A DNA stretch of 5,101 nucleotides, taken from assembly GCA_002314565.1 (NCBI GenBank), contig DCGL01000055.1, forward strand, positions 1-5,101, given 5' to 3'. This document shows, piece after piece, positions 1-5,101 of the stretch; the first letter of the stretch is position 1, and each line of letters begins with the position of its first letter. The notes below the pieces were generated by a model. It saw only the letters and a program-made list of their open reading frames with translations, had not been told where the DNA came from and ran no database searches. The position numbers and the translations under genes are program-made. Source of the DNA: Clostridiales bacterium UBA1779 (GTDB lineage: Bacteria; Bacillota; Clostridia; Oscillospirales; CAG-272).

Positions 1-18
1 TCATGCCGAGCACACCCT

Positions 19-60
19 AAAAACGAGCTGCACGTCTCCTGACGTGCAGCTCATTTTTTT
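19..60 (+). terminator. Strong intrinsic terminator, probably bidirectional
   Basis: A perfect 12-bp stem (25-36 paired with 41-52, arm GAGCTGCACGTC) closes a TCCT loop and is followed on the plus strand by A and seven Ts (54-60). Read on the minus strand, the same stem is followed by G and five Ts (complement of 19-23), so it can work both ways. A plus-strand frame open from the left edge ends in TAA at 18-20, just before the hairpin, which fits a gene from the left ending here. Only five codons or so of that frame are visible, so the gene cannot be named. For the minus strand it would be a back-up terminator behind the one at 115-144. Confidence 0.85.
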
Positions 61-114
61 ACCCGGAATACTTATTCTTCAGCACTCTTCCGTTTGCCAT
101 TGACCCTTGAATTG

Positions 115-144
115 TAAACGGCAGGCCGTCCGGCCTGCCGTTTA
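115..144 (-). terminator. Hairpin terminator of the solute-binding protein gene
   Basis: A perfect 14-bp inverted repeat (115-128 with 131-144, core GGCAGGCCG/CGGCCTGCC) begins 11 bases after the TAA stop of the lipoprotein gene. The arms are very GC-rich in the core and end in TTTA on the minus strand, followed by CAATT. The U-tract is therefore short and interrupted. The two bases between the arms mean that the innermost pairs must open to form a loop. Position and stability make it the likely end of the lipoprotein transcript; the weak U-tract may explain why a second hairpin follows at 25-52. Confidence 0.75.
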
Positions 145-155
145 TACATGAAATA

Positions 156-1988
156 TTACTCTTCAATCGGAATATAAAGACCGACGTCATTCATCCAGAT
201 AGTATAGTAAATTGCATAAAGTGAATTTTCTTTTCTGGTTGAAATCTGATCTCTTACAGCAGCGCTGGCAGCTGAAGTTGCTTCGGAAATAAGAGCTTCA
301 AGCTCTGTGGAATTCTTGACTGCGGCAAGCTTCTTTTCAATATCCGCGCTGGCTTCGATAATCTGATTAATCTGAGTCATATCAAGCACTATATCGCTGC
401 CTTCGGTGAAGTACTTTTCATCAAGTCTGAAGCAGTTGAGCAGTCCGGACTTCATATCGAGGTTCTGCTTCTTGCCGTATGACCAGATATCGGGAACCAT
501 TCCTTCTTCGGGTGAAGCAACGAATTCGTTACCTGTATTGCGGATATTCATCATATAGTCATTGTTGAGACGCTTTACAACACCGCTCTGGTCAAGTTCA
601 TAGTGAACGCCCTCGACACCGTACTGAAGAACGTCGCGAAGCTCGTGATCGGTATTGAGATAAGTTACAATCTCCATACTTCTGGTAAGAGACTTTGTAA
701 ACGTGGTAACACCAAACATACTTGAGAACAGGTCATCTTCTTCAAGACGGGGGTATTCAAGGATGTTCATATAGTATTCGTCACCGTAAACAGCCTGAAG
801 CTCGGCACCGCCCTTGACAACCATAGCCGCGCAATCCTTGCCGTTGGCGTTGGAATAAACGTATCCGGCGTCCTTATAAGACTGAATGGCTCTGAGCTGC
901 TTTACGTATGTTTCAACAGCGAAGAGGTTTCTGGCGGCAATAGGAGTGTTGGTTGAAACGGTAGGATCCATTGATCTTCCGGAAAGGAAGGCATCGCCGA
1001 TAATAGAGAACTTGCTGTAATCAATGGAGCGGGTTTCCTGATTGAGTGACCAGTAAAGAACGTTGGTCAAGGGGAGTTCACCGAGAACGGGTATTGCATT
1101 CTTTTCATATTTTGCAATGTCGGAAACGTAGCTTGCAAACATTGAAGTATCGGAATAGATATCGGGAATGTTCTCTGCAGTGTAATTGTATTTATCCATA
1201 TACTTCTTGTTGAGAAGCAGATATGTGTATTCGCCTACGGCAGAGTTGTTCGGGATGGCATATGTGCCCTGTGACGACCACTTGACCCACTGGAATACTG
1301 TGGGAGAAATGTATTCTTTGAGTTTCTTCGAAGAACCGGAAAGCTCGTCGTCAAGTCTGCTGAGCCAGTCATTTTCAATATACTGCTTGTATCTGTCATA
1401 GCTGTCAATCCAGATGATGTCAAGCTGATAAGCCTTTTCTTCAGGATATTTCAGTTCGGCAATAGCATAGTTCTCAGCACCTTCAACGGTGACCATAACG
1501 GTTTCTTCCGCAGTGGTATCATCGCCTGTAAGTTCTTCGGTCTCACGGAACTCAATATAATCCGGGTGCTCTGCATACCAGGAATCTTCCCAGGCCTTAT
1601 CAGTGGCAACACCGTCAGCCTTGGCCGCCTTCTTGGCTTTCTTGAATTCCTTTTCGGCCTTTTCACCGAGCTCTGTATGTTTTGCGTTTTCTTCAATCAT
1701 ATTTTCGATTGTTGAATAATACTCATCGTATGTCAGAAAATGCAGAACGACCTGAGTCTTGAAGGTTGATTTTGTTATACGGTTAAACGCATTGTTAACC
1801 TGCTTTGCCGTTTCTTCTGAAATCTTGTTTTCGGAAACAACGTACATTGAAAGGGTTATTGTAGATTCGGAAGCAACATCGACAACCGTGGTTGTATCCA
1901 GTGTGCTGCTACCGAAGGTGCAGCTTGTCAGAAGCGTTGTCAAAAGCATCACGAGGACAAGCATAAGACTCAGAATTTTTTTGTTCAT
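156..1988 (-). CDS. Extracellular solute-binding lipoprotein, ABC importer type (family 1 like)
   Basis: This is a 610-residue secreted lipoprotein. By family resemblance it captures a solute, probably a sugar or oligosaccharide, outside the membrane for an ABC importer. The start has a lysine pair, a hydrophobic stretch (residues 5-20) and a lipobox LTSC with the lipidated cysteine at residue 23. The mature part begins with a Ser/Thr-rich linker, then a first lobe strand (TITLSMYVV, 43-51). LTYDEYY (85-91) and YQLDIIWIDSYDRY (187-200) resemble the 'WDEYY ... DIVF' region of family 1 binding proteins. GVEGVHYE (457-464) matches a motif common in the LplA-like branch. Residues about 99-186 form a charged insertion, so the protein is longer than the usual 400-550 residues. 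The ATG at 1986-1988 is preceded by a perfect AAGGAGG (1999-2005) with 10 bases spacing. It has its own promoter and terminator and no permease gene nearby, so its ligand cannot be inferred from context. Confidence 0.92.
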   Translation of the reverse strand: MNKKILSLMLVLVMLLTTLLTSCTFGSSTLDTTTVVDVASESTITLSMYVVSENKISEETAKQVNNAFNRITKSTFKTQVVLHFLTYDEYYSTIENMIEENAKHTELGEKAEKEFKKAKKAAKADGVATDKAWEDSWYAEHPDYIEFRETEELTGDDTTAEETVMVTVEGAENYAIAELKYPEEKAYQLDIIWIDSYDRYKQYIENDWLSRLDDELSGSSKKLKEYISPTVFQWVKWSSQGTYAIPNNSAVGEYTYLLLNKKYMDKYNYTAENIPDIYSDTSMFASYVSDIAKYEKNAIPVLGELPLTNVLYWSLNQETRSIDYSKFSIIGDAFLSGRSMDPTVSTNTPIAARNLFAVETYVKQLRAIQSYKDAGYVYSNANGKDCAAMVVKGGAELQAVYGDEYYMNILEYPRLEEDDLFSSMFGVTTFTKSLTRSMEIVTYLNTDHELRDVLQYGVEGVHYELDQSGVVKRLNNDYMMNIRNTGNEFVASPEEGMVPDIWSYGKKQNLDMKSGLLNCFRLDEKYFTEGSDIVLDMTQINQIIEASADIEKKLAAVKNSTELEALISEATSAASAAVRDQISTRKENSLYAIYYTIWMNDVGLYIPIEE

Positions 1989-2061
1989 AAACAGGAATCC
2001 TCCTTAAAGTCAAACGGCTATATTGTGCGATAGCGCCATTATAGGTATATTAATATATAAT

Positions 2062-2090
2062 ATTTTACAACAAAAGCGACCTGTTGTCAA
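2062..2090 (-). promoter_or_regulatory. SigA-type promoter of the solute-binding protein gene
   Basis: On the minus strand a perfect -35 box TTGACA (complement of 2085-2090) is followed after exactly 17 bases by TAAAAT (complement of 2062-2067), one mismatch from consensus. Transcription should start near 2055, giving a leader of about 65 bases before the ATG at 1988. The leader ends in the AAGGAGG ribosome binding site. This near-ideal promoter would be read by the sigma factor encoded next door, and it makes expression independent of the dnaG-rpoD operon. The -35 box lies inside inverted repeats, described separately. Confidence 0.85.
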
Positions 2091-2105
2091 GACAAAAATG
2101 AGGTC
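2078..2105. repeat. Nested inverted repeats over the -35 box, possible operator
   Basis: Two inverted repeats share nearly the same centre. The inner one is TTGTC-AA-GACAA (2084-2095) and covers the whole -35 box. The outer one is GACCT (2078-2082) against AGGTC (2101-2105). The outer arms are not evenly spaced from the inner ones (1 and 5 bases). The position suits a repressor site, but five-base arms can arise by chance, and no regulator gene is in the window. Confidence 0.3.
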
Positions 2106-2111
2106 AGCCCC
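2094..2111 (-). terminator. Weak candidate terminator after rpoD
   Basis: On the minus strand GGGG-CTGA-CCTC can form a four-pair hairpin with one G-U pair, followed by A and five Ts (complement of 2094-2098). It lies about 40 bases after the rpoD stop. The stem is much weaker than the two hairpins at the left of the window, so at best it would stop transcription in part. No better terminator was seen between 2091 and 2149. Confidence 0.2.
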
Positions 2112-2149
2112 TGCTGTATTCCAAAATTCACAATGAATTCAGAAAAGAA

Positions 2150-3214
2150 TCAATCGTAATATCCTGTAAGATAGCGCTTTCTGCTGGGATGGCGCAGTTT
2201 TCTCAGAGCCTTGGCTTCAATCTGTCTGATTCGCTCTCTTGTGATGTCAAATTCCTTGCCGACTTCTTCAAGTGTACGGCAGCGTCCGTCGTAAAGTCCG
2301 AAGCGCAGTTTGATAACGTGCTCTTCACGTGGGGTCAGAGTATGAAGCTGGCGCTCAAGAACCTCACGGAGAATATTGGCAGAGGCTGCATCGGCAGGTG
2401 CCGGAGTTTCATCATCGGGAATAAAATCGCCGAGATGACTGTCCTCTTCTTCACCGATGGGAGTTTCAAGGGATACGGGCTCCTGAGCGATTTTCAGAGT
2501 TTCACGGACTTTTTCAGCACTCATTCCCATTTTTTCGCCTATTTCCTCGGCTGTGGCTTCACGTCCGAGCTCCTGCTGCAGCTGTCTCTGGCAGCGTGAT
2601 ACCTTGTGAATGGTTTCAACCATATGAACCGGAATTCTGATTGTTCTCGCCTGATCGGCAATGGCACGGTTGATAGCCTGTCTTATCCACCAGGTTGCAT
2701 AGGTTGAAAACTTGTAGCCCTTGTTATAGTCGAACTTTTCAACGGCCTTCATAAGTCCGAGATTGCCTTCCTGAATCAGATCGAGGAAGAACATTCCCTT
2801 TCCGACGTATCTCTTTGCAATAGATACGACAAGGCGCAGATTGGCGACAACCAGTTTGTCCTTTGCTTCCTTTCTCTTGCCCTCGGGCATACTCTCATCG
2901 TTCATAACCTGGGCAAGCTCAGCCTCGGCTTCGGGAGAAAGCAGCTCAACCCGTCCGATTTCCTTGAGATACATTCTGACCGGGTCGTCGACCGCCAGTC
3001 CTTCGGATTCGAGCATATGCTCGATATCGTCGGTATCGAGTTTTTCCGAGAATTTGTCAGCGGCTCTCAGATCGCCGTCACCGGGACCGTCTTCACTGTC
3101 GGTCCCCATAAGGTCGTCATCGTCTTTGTCATCGTCGAGATTGTCTTCCATCAGCTTTGTCTGTTCATCGAGTATGTCATTCAGCTCAATGTTTTTTTCG
3201 TCTTCGCCAATCAT
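2150..3214 (-). CDS. rpoD: Primary sigma factor of RNA polymerase (SigA/RpoD)
   Basis: This is the housekeeping sigma factor, which binds core RNA polymerase and recognises TTGACA/TATAAT promoters. At 354 residues it is slightly shorter than Bacillus SigA (about 371). Region 1.2 begins at DPVRMYLKEIG (77-87). Region 2 carries NLRLVVSIAKRYVG (125-138), DLIQEGN (145-151) and the -10 melting segment YATWWIRQAINRAI (172-185). Region 3 follows, with the finger segment DSHLGDFI (258-265). Region 4 ends in the -35 binding helix-turn-helix, TLEEVGKEFDITRERIRQIE (314-333), then ALRKLRHPSR. The first 63 residues are an acidic tail (26 Asp/Glu) in place of the usual folded region 1.1. The start is secure: GGAGG lies at 3224-3228 with 9 bases spacing, and an in-frame TAA sits two codons upstream of the ATG. 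It lies 34 bases after dnaG and is very probably co-transcribed with it. An A7 tract spans codons 6-8. Confidence 0.98.
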   Translation of the reverse strand: MIGEDEKNIELNDILDEQTKLMEDNLDDDKDDDDLMGTDSEDGPGDGDLRAADKFSEKLDTDDIEHMLESEGLAVDDPVRMYLKEIGRVELLSPEAEAELAQVMNDESMPEGKRKEAKDKLVVANLRLVVSIAKRYVGKGMFFLDLIQEGNLGLMKAVEKFDYNKGYKFSTYATWWIRQAINRAIADQARTIRIPVHMVETIHKVSRCQRQLQQELGREATAEEIGEKMGMSAEKVRETLKIAQEPVSLETPIGEEEDSHLGDFIPDDETPAPADAASANILREVLERQLHTLTPREEHVIKLRFGLYDGRCRTLEEVGKEFDITRERIRQIEAKALRKLRHPSRKRYLTGYYD

Positions 3215-3248
3215 TGTTTATTTCCTCCGAAATTTATTAAATACAAAA

Positions 3249-5033
3249 TCAGTGTCCGCCGTCTTTTTTCTGCTGAAGCTTTCTGCGCTTCTCAAGCAGT
3301 GAGTCCGACAGGCTCGGGGCATTCTTCCCCGGTTCACTCTGTTCTTTTTTTACGCGCTCTTCGTGCAGAATCCGGGCAGCTGATAAAAGCGCTTCGCGTC
3401 CGTTTGAAGAAAGCTTAGTCCTGTTCACTTCATAGCTCTTCAGTCTTCCCATCTCATCATCCGTAAAGAACTCTCCCAGAAGAGAAAATGAAAAACCTTC
3501 GGTATCTGCGTGAAGTGACATAATTGAATCAAAAGCTTTTCTTCCGAGCAAAGTGAAGAAATCTTCGCTCTCAAGCTTCACGTCTCCGCGAAGCACGCTG
3601 TCGCGGTGTTCGGGATACAGAAGAAGCAAGCCGAGGACCGCTTCTTCGGCCGAGGCGGCGCGTACGTTCCGTGCTGCGTCGGGATTAATCCTGTCGTTGA
3701 AGTTTCTGAGCACCTCAACGGCTTCTTTTCCCGCTTCGTTGTTCATCTGTCTTATTCTGCGTCTGCGGTATTTTTCTATATCCTCTCTGAGCGGTTCAAC
3801 CGCAATTCCGAGAGCCGACGCTGCTTTTGACGAATACAGGTCCCTTTCCACTGCGGACCCGTACCCGGAAATGATATCCGCAAGCTCGGACGCAGCGCGA
3901 AGCCGGTTCTGGTCGTCATTCTGCGGAAATTTCGACAGAACGCTTTCGAGTCTGAATTCAAATCCCGTCCGGCTTCCTTCAATCAAAGCACGGAACTTTT
4001 CTTTACCGAACTTTTTGATGTATTCGTCCGGGTCCTTGGCTCCCTCCATTTTCAGGATTCTGACCGGAACACCGACACCGTCCAGCAGTTTCATAGCCTT
4101 ATCCGTGGCATTCTGTCCTGCTCCGTCCGAGTCGTAAGATAATATTACTTTTTTCGTATATTTTGCTATTATTCTTGCGTGTTCTTCGGTAATGGCAGTA
4201 CCGAGAGTCGCAACTGCATTCTGAAATCCCGCCTGATGCATCGAAATGACGTCCATATATCCTTCGCAGAGTATCAGATAATCCTGACAGTAATCTCTTG
4301 CGTAATTCAGGGCAAACAGATTGCGGCTTTTCTTGAACGCCGGGGTGTCCGACGTATTCAGATACTTCGGCTTTGAATCGTCAAGAACTCTGCCGCCGAA
4401 GGCAACAACGTTTTTGGACGTATCGACGATGGGGTAAATCACTCTGCCGCGGAAATAGTCGTACACGCGTCCGTTTGAATTTCCGCAAAGAAAGCCGGCC
4501 GTCATCTCTTCGTCGGTAAAGCCCTGCGCATGAAGCCTCGGGTAAAGCCATGAAAAGTCGGCAGGAGCGTAGCCGAGATAAAAGTGTCTCACCGTCGCGT
4601 CGGCTATTTCTCTTTTTTTCAGATATTGCCGTGCGGGCTCCGCTGCCGCATCGTTCAGAAGGCAGGAGTGAAAAATCTTTGCCGCAGCAACGTTCATCAG
4701 CTTGATTCTTTCCCTTGAAGGACCGCGATTTTCGTTCCCGGCATCGTCGGGCACCTCAATGCCGGCCCTGTCGGCAAGAAGCCGTACGGCATCGACGTAA
4801 TCGAGATTTTCAGACTTCTTTATGAACGTGATAACGTCGCCTCCGGCTCCGCATCCGAAGCAGTAAAAACTGTCAGTTCCGGGAAACACGGTAAAAGAAG
4901 GGCTCTTTTCACTGTGAAACGGGCAAAGTCCGTTCCAGTTGGATCCTGCGCGCTTAAGCTGCACGTACATACCGATTACCTGAACGATATCGCTTCGTCT
5001 TACAACTTCATCTATCACACTGCGCGGAATCAC
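3249..5033 (-). CDS. dnaG: DNA primase
   Basis: This enzyme makes the short RNA primers for lagging-strand replication and works with the replicative helicase at the fork. At 594 residues it has the normal length for bacterial primase. The N-terminal zinc domain shows C37, H40, C58 and C61 (CPFH...CFGC). The core contains YFRGRVIYPI (193-202) and FGGRVL with PKYLN (212-226). The Toprim catalytic part has E257 in CEGYMD, D301 and D303 in YDSDGAG, and DPDEY (334-338), so the metal-binding acids are intact. From about residue 460 comes a divergent C-terminal domain (EEAVLGLLLLYPEH) of the helicase-binding type, ending in a Lys/Arg-rich tail. Translation starts at GTG (5031-5033): the residues after it match the usual DnaG N-terminus, and AGGAGG (5043-5048) is 9 bases upstream. 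It is the first gene of the dnaG-rpoD pair. An A7 run near codons 561-563 is noted separately. Confidence 0.98.
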   Translation of the reverse strand: MIPRSVIDEVVRRSDIVQVIGMYVQLKRAGSNWNGLCPFHSEKSPSFTVFPGTDSFYCFGCGAGGDVITFIKKSENLDYVDAVRLLADRAGIEVPDDAGNENRGPSRERIKLMNVAAAKIFHSCLLNDAAAEPARQYLKKREIADATVRHFYLGYAPADFSWLYPRLHAQGFTDEEMTAGFLCGNSNGRVYDYFRGRVIYPIVDTSKNVVAFGGRVLDDSKPKYLNTSDTPAFKKSRNLFALNYARDYCQDYLILCEGYMDVISMHQAGFQNAVATLGTAITEEHARIIAKYTKKVILSYDSDGAGQNATDKAMKLLDGVGVPVRILKMEGAKDPDEYIKKFGKEKFRALIEGSRTGFEFRLESVLSKFPQNDDQNRLRAASELADIISGYGSAVERDLYSSKAASALGIAVEPLREDIEKYRRRRIRQMNNEAGKEAVEVLRNFNDRINPDAARNVRAASAEEAVLGLLLLYPEHRDSVLRGDVKLESEDFFTLLGRKAFDSIMSLHADTEGFSFSLLGEFFTDDEMGRLKSYEVNRTKLSSNGREALLSAARILHEERVKKEQSEPGKNAPSLSDSLLEKRRKLQQKKDGGH

Positions 5034-5101
5034 CGGACCTTACCTCCTTTTCTCAATTGCCATTAATAATATACGCGGAAAAAACGGCTATTTGTCTTTT
5101 T
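5034..5101 (-). promoter_or_regulatory. dnaG leader with strong ribosome binding site for a GTG start
   Basis: The AGGAGG at 5043-5048, extended by AAA upstream and T downstream, sits 9 bases before the GTG and decides the dnaG start. No ATG in the same frame precedes it with a better site. The rest of the leader is AT-rich. TATATT (complement of 5068-5073) looks like a -10 box, but the best -35 candidate (AAGACA, complement of 5093-5098) is 19 bases away and matches poorly, so no promoter is claimed. Six Ts on the minus strand (complement of 5079-5084) follow ATAGCCG and could be the 3' end of a terminator for the gene to the right, whose other arm would be outside the window. Confidence 0.6.

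Noticed and set aside
3..20. Plus-strand frame MPSTP ending in TAA, possible tail of a gene from the left
   Set aside because: Too short to show coding character or family; mentioned only as support for the direction of the nearby terminator.
2012..2021. AAACGGCTAT repeated at 5082-5091
   Set aside because: A ten-base match in a 5-kb window with no shared context beyond being near gene starts; likely chance.
2038..2043. TATAAT on the minus strand in the lipoprotein leader
   Set aside because: A perfect -10 box, but the sequence 17 bases upstream is AAAATA, unlike a -35 box. The promoter at 2062-2090 is far better.
2189..2599. Plus-strand open frame of 136 codons
   Set aside because: It is antisense to sigma regions 3 and 4, which are strongly conserved on the minus strand; no independent start signal.
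3215..3260. AT-rich gap between dnaG and rpoD as a separate rpoD promoter
   Set aside because: TTTAAT-like boxes occur, but no matching -35 hexamer lies at 16-18 bases, and the 34-base gap fits simple co-transcription.
2841..3302. Plus-strand open frame of 153 codons, very rich in Ser
   Set aside because: It is antisense to the rpoD N-terminus and the end of dnaG. The Ser-rich composition mirrors the Asp/Glu-rich sigma tail on the other strand, and no ribosome binding site or family resemblance is seen.
3553..4137. Plus-strand open frame of 194 codons
   Set aside because: It lies wholly antisense to the conserved primase gene, with Ser/Arg-rich low-information sequence typical of a shadow frame.
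4612..4620. A second A7 run in dnaG as a frameshift site
   Set aside because: The codons read CTG AAA AAA AGA, which puts the run out of the register needed for a -1 slippery heptamer.
1..5101. CRISPR array, tRNA or rRNA gene, insertion sequence or integrase
   Set aside because: No spaced direct repeats, cloverleaf-like segment, transposase or recombinase frame, or terminal inverted repeats were found on either strand.

Overview
The window looks like a chromosomal stretch from a Gram-positive, low-to-mid GC Firmicute, most likely a gut-type clostridium (Oscillospiraceae/Ruminococcaceae-like). The grounds are the strong AGGAGG ribosome binding sites, the dnaG-rpoD gene order, a SigA-type sigma factor close to the Bacillus/Clostridium form, and a lipobox solute-binding protein of about 600 residues of a kind common in that group. 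The genus cannot be fixed from the sequence alone.

All three clear genes lie on the minus strand. From right to left they are DNA primase dnaG (5033 to 3249, GTG start), the housekeeping sigma factor rpoD/sigA (3214 to 2150) and an extracellular solute-binding lipoprotein (1988 to 156). Only 34 bases separate dnaG from rpoD, with no terminator or convincing promoter between them, so they form the classic macromolecular-synthesis operon: primer synthesis for replication coupled to the main transcription initiation factor. The rpsU gene found upstream in some bacteria is not visible in the 68 bases before dnaG.

The 161-base gap between rpoD and the lipoprotein gene holds a near-consensus SigA promoter (TTGACA, 17 bases, TAAAAT) facing the lipoprotein gene, overlapped by inverted repeats that could be an operator. 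No strong terminator for rpoD is visible there. The lipoprotein gene is followed 11 bases after its stop by a GC-rich hairpin, so it appears to be a single-gene unit with no permease or ATPase partner in the window.

The left edge (1-155) holds no complete gene: the lipoprotein terminator, then a perfect 12-bp hairpin with T-runs on both sides. This probably also ends a plus-strand gene arriving from the left, making the region a convergent boundary.

I found no clearly new multi-gene system. The points most worth a second look are the acidic replacement of sigma region 1.1, the large charged insertion in the orphan solute-binding protein, the palindromes over its promoter, and A7 tracts in slippery register in dnaG and rpoD.
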